Shown here one piece after another: positions 1 to 11,874 of a DNA stretch of 33,252 nt. A model generated the notes under the pieces. That model saw only the letters and a list, made by a program, of their open reading frames with translations, did no database searches and had not been told where the DNA came from. The DNA lies in contig WIDE01000113.1 of NCBI GenBank assembly GCA_015039315.1, positions 1-33,252 on the forward strand. Reading direction: 5' to 3'. This DNA is from Clavulina sp. PMI_390 (taxonomy: Eukaryota > Basidiomycota > Agaricomycetes > Cantharellales > Hydnaceae). Made by a program: the position numbers and the translations under genes. Each line of letters starts with the position of its first letter. Position 1 is the stretch's first letter.

Positions 1-123
1 AAAAACTGTGAATAATACGCGAGATCTCCCAGGATATGTTATGTGTGGTTGCTCACGATTGCCTACATCTTCTTCTCTGGGTGTTCCTTTCCTCCCAGCA
101 GCACCACCACCAAGCGCTTCACC

Positions 124-1839
124 ATGGTGCCAAATCAACTAGGCCCCTCTGTGCCTGAGGGCATTTCACCTCTAGGCGAACTGCCAATCGAGATCTTGAT
201 CACAATAATGGAGAGCCTTGATATTCCCTCTACTATTCGCTTGTCGATGGTGAGACTTTACAGGGCTAGTTAGGATTTACCGCAGTACCTTAATGCAACA
301 AGTTTCGCCCCTTTAGACGTCTCGGGCACTTCACGACTTGGTGAATAGCAAGCCAGTTGCTTTGGCGCTCGTGATTGCTTGTCTGAAAGCCGAGAATATT
401 CCGGCTGCCGCATGGCCATTGACCTCTATGGGGTCAAAGGACCTCATGGACCTCGCAACCCGAAGGCATCGTTTTGTGTGGGGACTGGACCACCTGTCTG
501 TCCATGAGCGTGCGCTCGCCCCAATACGGCGCACCGATATTACATTCGCTATTCCTTCAACTGGTCGTGCAGACCAGAACATTTCTGTCCTTCCAGGTGG
601 GCGTTGGACGGTCGCGACAACAGGCTCGATGAACGACTGGAAGTTCTTGTGTTACGATCTTCAGTCTGAGAAGTCGACTCTCGACGGCTCCTGCGAACCA
701 TTCATCATAATTCCATTAGAGCACAAAACCAGACTAATGGATAGATTTAGCATACGTTGCTTTGAGTTCTGCGACAGGGACTCGACGTTCAACGTCGTTA
801 TTGACTGTTTCGACATGACAGAGGATATACCACAGGCATCTTAGTGAGTTATATAATCTTTCATTGCCGGCATCCTATCACCTTGTTTTGACATGGCAAT
901 TGTATTGGCAGCTGGCCTGAACTCATTCGCCTTCATATCGAGCCCAATTCAGATGTGTTGACGTACTCCCTTGTACCATTTCCTCTCCTTCAGCATTCCC
1001 TTCTTCGTTTGCATCATCTGTCTGGAGATTTCATCTCGTTTCAGGATAAGGTCAATCGTCTTAATCCTGAAGCTATTATATGGAATTGGAGGAAAAACAC
1101 TTTGTCAAACCCGGTCGAGGCTAGCCAATTTGTTCTCACTTCTGCTGGTTCAATCGTAACCATGACAAATCGATTCCTGCATCGCGGTTCCGCTACTTGT
1201 CGCCTCAATTTCAACACATGGGCACAGCGGAAGACGGAAAACAGTGAGCATGCCGATGCCCTTGATCGCACGACCCTCGTGCTACATCAATCGCATCCTC
1301 TCAGCTTTGAATTTCCTGGAGAGGACAGCGAAGAGCGGAAACGTGGAAGTGTCATACATATTGAATTCCACGCTGAGCTCGAAGACCAGCTCCTGATCCA
1401 TATCGGGTTGTCTGGACTGCGGGTACATTCCGTTCCTATCGTCGTGGACAAACATAGTACTCTTCCTCGTCTCATAACCAGCTCTGCGGACGGAGAGGAG
1501 CAAGAGCGTAGGATTTCAGCATACCAAGCTTTCTTCTCCAACTGGTTTGACACTCCTCCATTCTTCTCTTGTCGGATCACTTCCCAAAGCGTTTCATCAA
1601 CCACACCTGATCTCCCCGACGAACTCACTCTTGTTCAGTTCCTCTTTTATCCCAAACCCGCTGTTGCTCTCAGGAATGAGGATGGAGATATTGCTCTGGG
1701 GACATTTTATCACAAACTATTCTGCTCGCGATCAGGTCGATTGCTGCTACCTCGTTACGCACGCGATCAGCCTTCCCACACCAATGGGTCTGACGGGCAC
1801 AAGGTGCTATTTCCACTTGCAGTCATCGATTTGTTGTAA
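124..1839 (+). CDS. F-box-like protein, copy 1 of a tandem triplet (526 aa, 3 exons)
   Basis: Exons 124-249, 317-843 and 912-1839, joined in phases 0 and 2. Residues about 18-65 carry a typical fungal F-box pattern (LPIEILITIMESLD, then IRLSM joined to TSRALHDLV), the part expected to bind Skp1 in an SCF ubiquitin ligase. The rest is a family-specific C-terminal region with motifs shared by both neighbours: LPGGRW near 134-139, LSGDFISFQ near 254-262, WNW near 275 and FCSRSGRLLLP near 488. It would be the substrate-recognition part, but its target cannot be read from sequence. The start at 124 matches the short N-termini of the paralogues; an in-frame ATG at 43 would add 27 residues absent from them. 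The second donor splits a TAC codon so that unspliced RNA reads TAG. Family confident, function inferred. Confidence 0.85.
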
Positions 1840-3401
1840 AAAAATTATATCTCGATAAAATCCCCATTGCTCAGTTATTTTAGCTTTGAAATCAAGATTT
1901 CGAAACCGGAAATGTGGGAGCTATGGTACCCTACGAGAAATAAACTATCCAGTTTCTTGAGCCCGGCTTGCGAGGCCTAGAGCTTCCAGTTACTGTATTC
2001 GAGAGGGAGGGTTTGTCAAATCCCTTTCTCACAATCAATGGTGTGGAATCCTTGGTCTCATTTCCGTAACGGGGGGATCATGTCCAGAACTACCTGATCA
2101 ATCAAATAGATTTACAGAGATGTAACTTTTACATTTGACTAGTAGACCGAAACTTGGGCAGCAGCATACCAGGCCCAACGTCAATAATAGATATCGAATG
2201 CCGTGGGATTGCTATTATCCAGATGATTAGCCTGCACCGAACCTTCAACTGGTGACACAGTCACAACTCATCGCTGTCCCCGACTGAATAGGAGGGTTTT
2301 GTAGGTGCTGGGCTTTCGGCTTTCGGGGATAACAATAGTGTTTTTCGGGTATATGGTCAGCTCCCACGTTACACCATCCGCACTTTCGATTGGCTGGAGA
2401 AATCTGTGGAGCTCAAAAATCCGGCTGAACAGAGTTCCTTCGGACAATCGGCTATCCACTTCAGTCCAGTACATGATTCATCTCGCCCCGAAATACCAGT
2501 ACTACTGCTGAGTGACATGATTTATACCTAAATATCTTGTGAAGCATTAACCGCAGCATTTCCCGTTGCATAAGAAAGCCAACAGTGCCGACCAACTTGG
2601 CAAGAAAAGCGAAGGATGCCACTCACTGATAGCGAGGCTTGGGATGAGGAGCGCACTACGAAATATTATTCCTGGCGGTTTATAATCTACACTCGGGAGA
2701 GATTGTTAGGCTCCTTTCCGCTAGCATGCAAATTCATTGACGGTTGCTGCGACAGCTCTTGCTACGTATAGCGAACAAACCGATCAAGCGCTCAAACAAA
2801 GCCTCGCGGCGTATAACTAAATGGCTTTCTAGCGTTTGAGCTTTATGTTTGATGTGGTAAATCTGAGTGACATAGAGACGAAAGGTTGTCATTTACTCTG
2901 CCCGGTCTATTTCTTCCTTGCATTGACTCAAAGCGGCTTTTCTGTGCACTGATAATGTTCAACGGGATTTCGTCATTATCTGTTCCACCATGCAAACTTG
3001 TCGGTAGCGGAGAGAATTGAGGTCGTAATTCTCGGGGGTACAATAAAGTAGAAAAATCGAGCAGGAATCAAGACACCTTGAGGGATGCGACGGGTTCAGA
3101 GGGAGATTTAGGCATAAGATATAGGGCACATATATGAATAAACAAGTGCCACATGTGAGTTTGATGTTGGCCGCAACTCGCTGAGAGCTAGATACTCAGT
3201 CGGGGACTGGGCGCTTGCCGCCGCTACCGATGGTAACGGTTGTCGCATGCACTGCCCTGTCCGCGCCAAGTTACCAGTCTCCTGTATGTGGATTTCTTGA
3301 GTCTCTCGAAATGCATTTATGAATATTAGCCCTCAGAGTGATAAGCTTACCGTCCTCCTTCTTTCCTCAGAGTAACAGGTTGAGTTGACTGAGCAAGAAT
3401 C
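1840..3401. other. Intergenic stretch without a recognisable gene
   Basis: About 1.56 kb between F-box copies 1 and 2. Only short open frames occur on both strands (the longest are about 68 codons, near 2268-2511), with no splice-linked partners and no protein family I recognise. The last part presumably holds the promoter and 5' leader of copy 2; a TTTCCTCAG stretch at about 3363-3371 could be the acceptor of a 5'-UTR intron. Confidence 0.5.
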
Positions 3402-5120
3402 ATGTTCGGCCCTATAATCCCCGTGCCTCAGAGGCACTCGATTCTAGCCCGACTACCGATCGAGATCCTTATAACTATACTGGAGAATTTGGATGTGCCT
3501 TCTTCTATTCGCTTGTCCATGGTGAGGGGGTTACCTACATTTTGCAAAGTCGGAGACCTTCGACAGTCTGATGAATTTGCTATTTGCGATTTCAGGCATC
3601 TGGTATGCTCTACGAACTCGTGAACAGCCGAGGAGGTGCTCTTACACTAGCTCTTGCTCGACTCAGGGAAGAGAACATCCCCCGCAACGCATTTTCGCTT
3701 TCATCCATGGAACCGAAGGCCCTCATGAATCTCGCGACTCGATGTCACCGCTTAGTGTGGAACGTAGACCACCTGCCAATCCATGATCGCGCACTGGCGC
3801 CCAATAGACGTTTTGATCTCGCATTCTCTGCTCCGCCCACCCGTAACGGCCAAGTAGATCTCGCCGTTCTCCCAGGCGGGCGATGGGTCATTGCAATAAT
3901 AGGCTCCGGAAATATGTGGAATCTGCTATGCTATGACTTACAGCCTAAGACATCGATTTCTGGTGGACTTTGCGACCCAATTATCACAATCCCCTTAGAG
4001 TGGAATGCGAAGGGCAAGGATAAGCTTCGTATACGCCGCTTCGAGTTCTGTCAAAAGGACTCAACGTTCAACGTCGTCCTTGATTGCACCGAGATTATAG
4101 AATCCACGCGTCGCACATACTAGTGAGTCTGACACTTCTGAAATGACGCTAGTATCTTCTTCTTATTGCAGAGCTAAAATTCACAGTTGGCCTGCGCTGA
4201 TTCGCCTTCAGATTGAACCTGTTACGGATGTGCTCACGTATTCTAGTGTGCCTTTCCCTTCTATGGACCATATGGATATGCGCCTGCATCATCTTAGTGG
4301 AGATTTTATCTCCTTCCAAGATGCGAGTGATCCTTCACACTGTCAAGCCATTGTATGGAATTGGAGAACAAATAGCATCTCGGACCCGGTCGAGGCTGGA
4401 CAATTTGTGCTCACCCGTCAAGGATCTATCATAAGCCTAAAAACACCCCTCCTCACTCGGCGTAGCTCTGTATGTGAAGTCATGTTCAGTACATGGGTCC
4501 ATGCAGAGACACGGTCGCCTGACCCAAATAGTGCTATTAGCTCCGCCCGCCTGACGTTAGCACACTCACATCAGCTTCGCTTCAATATATTCGAGGAGGG
4601 ACATCAGGCGCGCTTGCGGCTCGCCCAGCCAACACTTGGCAAATGGGCTGAATCGGATGAGGAGATTCTTATTTCCATGTCCATGTGCTATGATCGATGG
4701 ACACGTTACATCCTAGTAGCCGTGGACAAAAATACTTTCATTCCTCGTGTAATCTCGCTGAAATCAGCTCTTACTACAAATGCTTCTAAATCAGGCATAT
4801 CAGCAGCGCAAGCATTCTTCCTCAACTGGGTTCATACAACATCCCGGCGCTGGAGCTGTTTGATCATGACTAAATCAGCATTGGCGGATCCCGATATCCC
4901 ATTCGATATGATTACCATCCAATTCCCCTCGTTCCCTAATGTTGCACTTGCCATTATGAAGAACAACGCAAACGTATCGTGGGGGCTGCTGTATCACTCC
5001 CCTTTCTGTCCGCGATCGGGCCAATTAGTTGTGCCTCTAGGTGGGCAACGGCGGGTCCCTGAGGATTGGGCAGGAGACAACAGAATCTCGTTTCGTGCTA
5101 TTGCGATTCAACTAGAATAA
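3402..5120 (+). CDS. F-box-like protein, copy 2 (526 aa, 3 exons)
   Basis: Exons 3402-3521, 3596-4122 and 4187-5120. Exon 2 is 527 nt, exactly as in copy 1, and the predicted protein is also 526 aa. The F-box lies at about residues 15-62 (LPIEILITILENLDVPSS, IRLSM, then ASGMLYELVN). Shared family motifs follow: LPGGRW at about 132-137, CYDL just after it, LSGDFISFQ, VWNWR and FCPRSGQLVVP near the C-terminus. For intron 2 the first AG after the pyrimidine run (4172) gives the wrong phase; the acceptor ending at 4186 restores the conserved YWPxLIRL junction, so I used that. Probably an SCF adaptor with unknown target. Confidence 0.86.
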
Positions 5121-5779
5121 CAGACTACTAGTAGTATATCAGGTGGCGTCAAGAACCACATTCCATGGAGAATTTCGCTTATCGGACCGATCCTACATGG
5201 CGTACACCAACAATTCCACAGCACTCCCACTTCGTGGCCCTGGCTTTTGATGACATCTATGCGAGTTACCTTCCCTTCCCACGTATTACCCTATCTGGTG
5301 CGTGATCATAGAATTCACGTTCTAGACTCATCTCATCTAGGGAACTCTGTTATGGAATCTTCTCTCATCCCTATACACCGACAACTGATATAGACTGTTC
5401 GAGTTAGCTACGTCTTTTGATAGCTTCGAAATGTTATAACTTCGGCGTTGCAACTGATAGGAATTTTCTTCGTCCGTTAACCATTTTTCTGGCACGAGAC
5501 AAATCTTTGAATCCCACGATTGCCGCTGCGCCAACTCCATCCACATTATGTACCAAGATAGCACAATAGAGCTAATGATCAGCATGGTTAGTGCAAGTCA
5601 CACGTTTGTCACGCAAATTATCGTAGGAGGTTCCACTCCGAGTAGGAATCAAGCACTGCGACCAACTCGCGATCACCAAATCCGGCTTGAAACCAGGGGG
5701 AAAGACTGGTGGTTGTCTCTTTACCCTCCATTGGGCTCTGTAGACAGCAAGATTCCCCTACTATCCCCTTCGCAATATC
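5121..5779. other. Intergenic stretch between F-box copies 2 and 3
   Basis: About 660 bp with short open frames on both strands (for example 5337-5585 minus) that match no known family and have no convincing splice partners. It should contain the terminator of copy 2 and the promoter of copy 3, but no clear TATA box or repeat is visible. Confidence 0.45.
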
Positions 5780-7468
5780 ATGTTGAATGAAAGCTCTATG
5801 AGAGGACCCTCGCCAGGGCTTATCGGTCTACCAGTCGAGAACCTAATCGCGATCCTGGAAAACCTTGACGTCCCCTCCTTTGTTCGGTTATCGATGGTGA
5901 GCCTGAGGAAGCAGCTGCAGATGGCCGTTTGATCAAAGCTCAACTAAATTCGCGTCCTAGACATCTCATACTATGTTTCTCTTAGTCACCAGTAAACGAG
6001 TCGTTCTTTCCCTCCTCCTGTATTGTCTCCGCAAAGAAAAAATCCCTTCTGCATTTCCATTATTGACCATGGAGCCCAAGCAGCTCATGATTCTTGCCAC
6101 CCGTCGCCATCGTATCGCATCAACGTTAAAACAAGGGCATACAATTACATCGGGAAGACGGGTAGATGTGACCCTTCTATTTCCCCCAGCCCAACCTGGT
6201 GATGCCGAATTTGCCACTCTCCCTGGTGGACGATGGGTTCTCGCGCTTTCAGGATGGGGTGCGCACTGGAACTTGTCGTGTTATGACCTGCGCCCAGGGC
6301 ATCTGGTTCAGAATCGATCTTATGAACCCACCATCACAATACCCCTGGAGCTTCAATCAGGAAATTCCTCTACGCTGCGGATCCATTCATTTGAATATCG
6401 CCCAACTGATTCAATGTTCGCAATAATCCTTGAGTGCGATCGTCTTCCATGGGACACTGCTGGAAAATACTAGTGAGTGGGTATGCTTCAATGATTATAC
6501 ACCCCTCTTGAACGCGGTGGATTTTCGACAGCTGGCCCCAGGTAATATGCCTCCAAATTGATCCTGTAACCAACAATCTATCCTATACCACAGTACCATT
6601 CCCCCAGCTGGGCCCCACCCCATATCGTATCCACAGTCTCTCAGGAGACTTTATATCGTTCAGGCATGCTGAACGGCCCTCCCGTCCACAACCTATCGTG
6701 TGGAACTGGGCAACAAACATTGTGTCAACCCCAGTCGAAGCGTCAAGTTTTGTGCTTACTTCGACAGGATCACTAATCCATCTACAAGTTGCACCTATCG
6801 CTGCTGGGTTCCCTCTTTCTATCACACTCACCCTCGCAACGCGGATACAGAAAGAGCAGGCAACTTTGGGAAAGTCGAATAGCACCGGAACTGTGATACT
6901 TGAACCAGACGAGTCGCATTCTGTTACGATTGAGTTACCGGAGGGGGAATTCGGTGGTTTTCCTCAGTCTCCTGATATTCGTATTGATGGCTCCGCCGAA
7001 TCAGATCAAGAAACACTTATATGTGTCACAATCCGGCGACGGCAGATTCATTTCCTCTGTTTGGCCGTGAGCAAGAGCACTGGGCATCCTCGCATTATAT
7101 CTTTCACCAGTGTTTCCGCAAGCATGATGACTTATCTCGGTATCCCGGCCGTTGAGGCCACCCTCTACGATTGGGTTAACCATAGTAGGGTCTCTCGTGG
7201 CACAATCGAATACGAGCCATCACCATCGTACGTCGCTGGTGTGGCGGACAGTTACATAACGGTCTCGCTACCGTTATATGCAGGTCCTGTCATGATTATC
7301 CCCATCAAGATCGATGGTGACTCTGGTGAAAGATCATATCGACTTGATCCAAATCCTTTCTGCCCTCGTTCTGGTCGCCTGCTTATAGCCAACAGCATAA
7401 AGCCCCCTCCATTGGTGGATGGTCATAGAGTTGCCTGCCAATTCATTATCATTGATCCAGAAGAGTGA
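5780..7468 (+). CDS. F-box-like protein, copy 3 (521 aa, 3 exons)
   Basis: Exons 5780-5896, 5961-6472 and 6532-7468; exon 2 is 15 nt shorter than in copies 1 and 2, phases unchanged. The F-box region is more diverged (LIGLPVENLIAILENLD, FVRLSM, then TSHTMFLLV), which may weaken Skp1 binding. Conserved motifs are LPGGRW followed by CYDL, LSGDFISF, VWNW and FCPRSGRLL near the C-terminus. The ATG at 5780 has a second in-frame ATG six codons later (MLNESSM), so the exact start is uncertain. It is the most divergent of the three, probably from an older duplication. Plausible SCF adaptor, substrate unknown. Confidence 0.82.
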
Positions 7469-7772
7469 GCTCATTTTGACCAGCTGCAGGAAGAATCAAT
7501 CGGATAAACAGGTAACAGGAAGGTGCTCATACCAATGGCTTAATTGGAACGAGGGATTCTAGTCTTATTGGGCTATTCTTAGCAGCTTGAGGCTCTTATT
7601 TGCCTAATCAATCTGCGTACTACCAGTATTCACAGGAGCGAAAAGAAATAATCATATTGAAACCCGAAAGGGGCGATGGCCGAGTGACCGAGATACAAAA
7701 GAGTGACGAAGGGCTATCAGTTGTGAAACATAGACGCGCCCGAAGAAGAAATACAATAGAGAGTACGAGCAA
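7469..7772. other. Convergent 3' intergenic spacer
   Basis: About 300 bp between the stop of F-box copy 3 (plus) and the stop of the secreted lysozyme-like gene (minus). It should hold both 3' ends. An open frame on plus from about 7600 continues into the antisense of the neighbouring exon and is taken as a shadow. Confidence 0.5.
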
Positions 7773-8936
7773 TTATGTGCAGCCAACTGCGGGGAACCCA
7801 CATTTGCCCTGGGGGGCTCCATTCCCGTTCCAGCCGACGAGGCGGTTCGCAATATCGTTCACATAGGAAGGCGTGCCGTACTTAGCGCAGTGAAGGCCTT
7901 TATCAGTCGCACATGATCCGGTGTTGTACTAGGTAAAATTCATCAAGTGAGAAAAGTCATATACGAAAAAGAAGAAGTAGAGAAACTGACAGCACGAGCA
8001 GCACCATAGGGGTTGTTCAAGGGGCAGTTGGTATAGGCGTACGCCGAGCCACCATCAAGGTACTGAACATATCCGGGACCCTGGGAGGTACCCTCAGTAC
8101 CATCACGGACCATTTGCAGGATGCTGGCCTATTGGGACCAATGCCGGTCAGTGAAGCACAGGTAAATCGTCGAGACGGGAAAAACTTACAGCGCTGTTAC
8201 CAGAGTTGTACGAGACGGAGCCGTGATTCGCTTGCATGAGACCACAGTTGTACCCGTTGGTGCAGGGGACGTTGACATTTCCAGTAGACTAGGGGAAACA
8301 GTGAGCTGAAGTGAAGAATGGTAGCAGAATAGATACAAAAAAACGGACCTCCTGCATGATAACGGCCAGGATAAGGCGCGCGTCAACCTTGGATTCCTTC
8401 GAGACGGTGACAATGGCATCGTGAATTTGCGTGATTTGAGCCGCAGTATCAAAGTTTCCAAGGCTGATCTGCTTGTTACGGGCCCACATCTGGGAGTCGA
8501 AAGTATCAAGTTAGGTTAGGTTTCATCCAATTGCCTGGCATGTGCCTGACATAGAAAGACTGACGTCGTTGAAGTTCATCCAGTTAGCATGTGCAGGCAT
8601 TCCGGCCACAGTTCCGGCATAGCATGTGTAGGTCGTGCCGGCAACTCCGGCAGTACCGGCGGTCAGATCACTTGTGTACCACTTGAGGGCGGCAGCGTTG
8701 TCCACGTAGCTGCCGACGCCCCACTGTGGGCCACCACGAGCGAAAGTAGACCTGATGTTTTCGGCGACCGCCCGGATGTCTGCACCGGTGATGTTAAGAG
8801 GGGCTGCTGCTGCAGGGGAGACGGAGAAGAGAGCGAGGGCGGCGGAAAGAACCTAGTTCAAGAAGTAAATTAGTTAAAGACGGGGCGGAAGGTAGCAAAC
8901 TTCAGGAACAGTGATGCTTACGACGGAGGCGAACAT
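7773..8936 (-). CDS. Secreted lysozyme/lytic transglycosylase (SLT)-like protein (278 aa, 6 exons)
   Basis: Exons (minus) 8936-8922, 8852-8565, 8489-8349, 8288-8190, 8128-7991 and 7928-7773, all joined in phase 0. The N-terminus is a signal peptide: a hydrophobic run, then SPAAAA before the mature protein. The core looks like the lysozyme-like SLT fold: a helix ending LAVIMQE, with Glu148 as candidate catalytic acid, then STGN and GLMQANHG (164-171), the usual E-S-x-G-N ... G-L-M-Q arrangement of goose-type lysozyme and lytic transglycosylase families. Six or more cysteines outside the signal suggest disulfides suited to secretion. The family cleaves the beta-1,4 bonds of peptidoglycan; in a fungus the target could be bacteria or a chitin-type polymer. 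The C-terminal exon (YNTGSC to GFPAVGCT) opens only after removing a 62-nt intron. Fold assignment is by motif, not by search. Confidence 0.8.
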
Positions 8937-9018
8937 GTCAGGCAGACTCGAGGAGCTCAAAGGCGAAGGAATGTGGGGTGCTGGAGACACTGGAGTCTTC
9001 GAGCTGCAATGGTGGTTG

Positions 9019-9025
9019 TTATATA
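9019..9025 (-). promoter_or_regulatory. TATA box of the secreted lysozyme-like gene
   Basis: On the minus strand the sequence reads TATATAA, about 83-89 nt before the ATG at 8936. This is a normal distance for a TATA box plus a short 5' leader. Such clear TATA boxes are common in strongly regulated fungal secretory genes. Confidence 0.6.
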
Positions 9026-10305
9026 GGGAGGGACTGTTTAATTTCGTACTCAGACCCTACGAGGCACAGTAGTAGTGTGTAGTTTCGGATGCGTCGGCGA
9101 GACAATTACGGTTCGCCATGCGATTTTTGGCCAGCGGTATTGGTCCATGCCGCCTACCGAGCGGGTGATTCTTGGCGGTGAGTAAAGTAGGCGCTTTGGC
9201 CTTTGGAACGCTTGGCATGATTGGGATCCTGGATGATGGTCGAGACGGGGATCGATTCAAAACAACCTCGTCAATCAAGGTCCACGTGAACGGTACCTCG
9301 ACGGATGAGAACGAAGCCCGAGAACAAACTGTTGAGCTTCGGTACATTAACGTATCCATATTGCTGGGATCAGCGAGGTGGCATGTGGTCAGGGGTATTG
9401 ATGCGGTTGGTGAGGTAGGGGATCGGAGAATGGCCGATGGAAGGAATGAACGTGCGATCTTGCGCGTTCGAGATCCCCTTCCTCCAGATGACTAAGAATT
9501 GCGCAAGCTGAGATCGACAGAACAGTTTTGGCGATATAGGATTAGGCGATTGTTCGACAACAATGAATGGGATCCAACTGAACGACTGATGACGGTTGGG
9601 CGGCGAGTTTGATCACAGCCATATACAATATGACCGACGCACATGAGATTCAGCGGGGGTTTATTCATCGATCGAGGCTTCGACACGGTAGATTGACATA
9701 CTGAGCCAGTCTCTCGCCGATGATGCATCCTCTGTTGAAGGTGATGGTGTGATATCGATAGAAAGAGGACAGCGGAAAGATGGATTTGAGGGGAAAGGAG
9801 GGAAATATAATGATATGGAACGCGTGATAGGGTCGCTTTACGAAGGGGGAGAGCTATAAGTGCAGCCAAAGCCCCTCTAGACCCATACTGCCACTCATGC
9901 AAACGATCGGTTGCGCTGGATTCAAGTGAGCATGGTAAAGTCGCTTATCATCCTCAAGACCTGTGACGAGCTACATCGGTGATTTTAGAGCAGAGTCAGC
10001 TGCAAAGCAATGGCCGAGGAGAGAACAGCACGAGGACAGGACGCTCCTCATTGCTACCATCAGATTTGTGCAGTAGGTTGGTTGAGCTACCTCCTCTGGT
10101 GGGGAAGCGACCTCTCATACATGATAAGATTTCCACAGTGCCGCTTTGGCAGAGCACGTCACCGCTCGCATCAGAAGTTCTGCTTGCATCGATGCTGTGG
10201 TAGTTTTTCTGGATTGGAAGAAGAGGTGGTGTTTTGTTGTTGCCGAACATTGTTCAGACCACCGTGACCCACCAACGCTCCTCACCACGCTCTCACTTTC
10301 CGTCT
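9026..10305. other. Intergenic stretch between two divergent genes
   Basis: About 1.3 kb separating the lysozyme-like gene (minus) from the MAT1 gene (plus). Open frames at 9172-9495 (plus, non-ATG start) and 9492-9902 (minus, 136 codons from an ATG) show no recognisable motif, and I could not join them to other exons. The CT-rich leader just before 10306 fits a basidiomycete transcription start region. Confidence 0.45.
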
Positions 10306-11874
10306 ATGCCTCCTAAACAACCCACATCTCGGACAGGTTCAAAAGGCAGTCAATCGTCTTCCACCTTCGGCGCGCCGAGGAAGGATGCGACAGTGTACAC
10401 TGGTGGTGTGAACGATCCAACGGGCAAGATGGTCGCTTATGTCGTGCGTAAGGCGTTTAGTTCTATTCGAGTATCATAATGATACATAGCTAATAACTCC
10501 ATAATATTGCTCTACGGCTTCTCTATCGCATCCTATCCTTCCGAAATCTGCTTGTGCTACTCTAGGGTAAAGACGACGAGTGTCCTATCTGCAAGTCAGA
10601 TCGGTACCTAAACCCCAACATCAGACTACTTATTAGTCCTTGCTATCACCGAATGTGAGCATGATATGATCCATACCTCTATTCTGAATGACTGCTCACT
10701 GCAGTTGCGGCTCATGCCTCTTGACTGCCTCTTGACTAATAGGTGTGACTCATGTATCGACCGTCTCTACTCCCTTGGCTCAGGGCCGTGCCCCATATGT
10801 AAAACTCAAGTACGCAAAGCGAACTTCATGATTCAGACTTTCGAAGATCTGGTAGTGGAGAAAGAAGTTGTGATCCGAAGACGAATAGCGAAGGAGTATG
10901 CCAATCCTGTGATGCGTGTTTGGACCTGACTAATAACCTCCTTTCTGCTCGGTGCAATTTCTAGGTTTAACAAACGAAGAGGGGATTTTGAAGATCTCAA
11001 ATCATATAATGACTACCTAGAAGAGGTTGAAGACATCGGTAAGCTGGCTCTGGCACCTAGGAATGTTCAGCACTCATACCTCACTCACTCCAGCATTCAA
11101 TCTCATCAACGACATCGATATACCCCAAACTGAGGCACGTCTAACTAAACTGCGCAACGAAAATGCCGCGTATACCGCGTTAAACACTCAGAGGGACGCG
11201 CGCGATGCAATGGCGGTTCAAGCTGAGGAAGAACGGATATGGAGGGAGCAGCAAGAGCGGGCGAAGGAGGCAAGGTTAGAAGAGGAAGAGGAGAGGATGG
11301 AGAGGGAGCGAGAGAAAAAAGCGATTATCAATTCCCTCGTACGTATCTATGCTGAAGTTCTGCAAAAATTGACGAGCAAGGGATACTAATACCTCCTATA
11401 TAACGCATCTCATCTATGACCACAACTATATTTTCTACACAGGAAACATCAAATGTCCCAGCCGTCAAACTAATAGCAAAGAAGAAACGTGAAGCTACCA
11501 AGCGCGACCAAGACTCCACCAGATCCCGCATCTCTCGGCATCCGTCTGGGAACTTGAACTCTTCGCAATCTTCCACCGGGAGTTCCTCACAAGTCTGGCC
11601 TCCCTCCCCATTCCGCCCTATCACCGACTCCTACTATTCCCATGCAGATCGCTTCATCCTGTCGCTCTCCGCCCCACCAGGCACCCAGCCGCTCTCAAAT
11701 ATCATGACAGCTACGGGGGGAGGCAACTATGGGGACCCCGGGACGGATGGTGTGTTGCGAGGGCTAGGAGTGGACGTGCTCCGAGCCGGTGGATATCGGT
11801 TGGCGGACGTGCAGGAGAGAGCAGTGAGGAGTAGTGTTTGCGGGCTGAGCGTAGGGCTCGTATTGCGCGACTAG
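10306..11874 (+). CDS. TFB3: CDK-activating kinase assembly factor MAT1 / TFIIH subunit TFB3 (376 aa, 6 exons)
   Basis: Exons 10306-10443, 10566-10654, 10743-10895, 10965-11038, 11094-11338 and 11443-11874. An N-terminal C3HC4 RING has all eight ligands: Cys52, Cys55, Cys72, His74, Cys77, Cys80, Cys92 and Cys95 (DDECPICKSDRYLNP, CYHRMCDSCIDRL, CPIC). Next come the family blocks FNKR, YNDYLEEVEDI, FNLINDIDIPQTEAR and a long charged helix (EEERIWREQQER onward), the MAT1 coiled coil. The C-terminus ends RAGGYRLADVQERAVRSS, which resembles the segment that activates the kinase. MAT1/TFB3 bridges the Cdk7/Kin28-cyclin H pair to TFIIH, acting in promoter escape, RNA polymerase II CTD phosphorylation and repair. 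The first donor (GTGCGT at 10444) is the least certain; the rest are fixed by phase and conservation. Confidence 0.93.

Noticed and set aside
43..123. Upstream in-frame ATG for F-box copy 1 giving a hydrophobic N-terminal extension
   Set aside because: The other two copies start right before the F-box, and an extension with a signal-like run does not fit an F-box protein; it looks like a 5' leader.
9492..9902. Open frame of 136 codons on the minus strand
   Set aside because: No domain, no splice partner and composition unlike the neighbouring genes; kept as intergenic.
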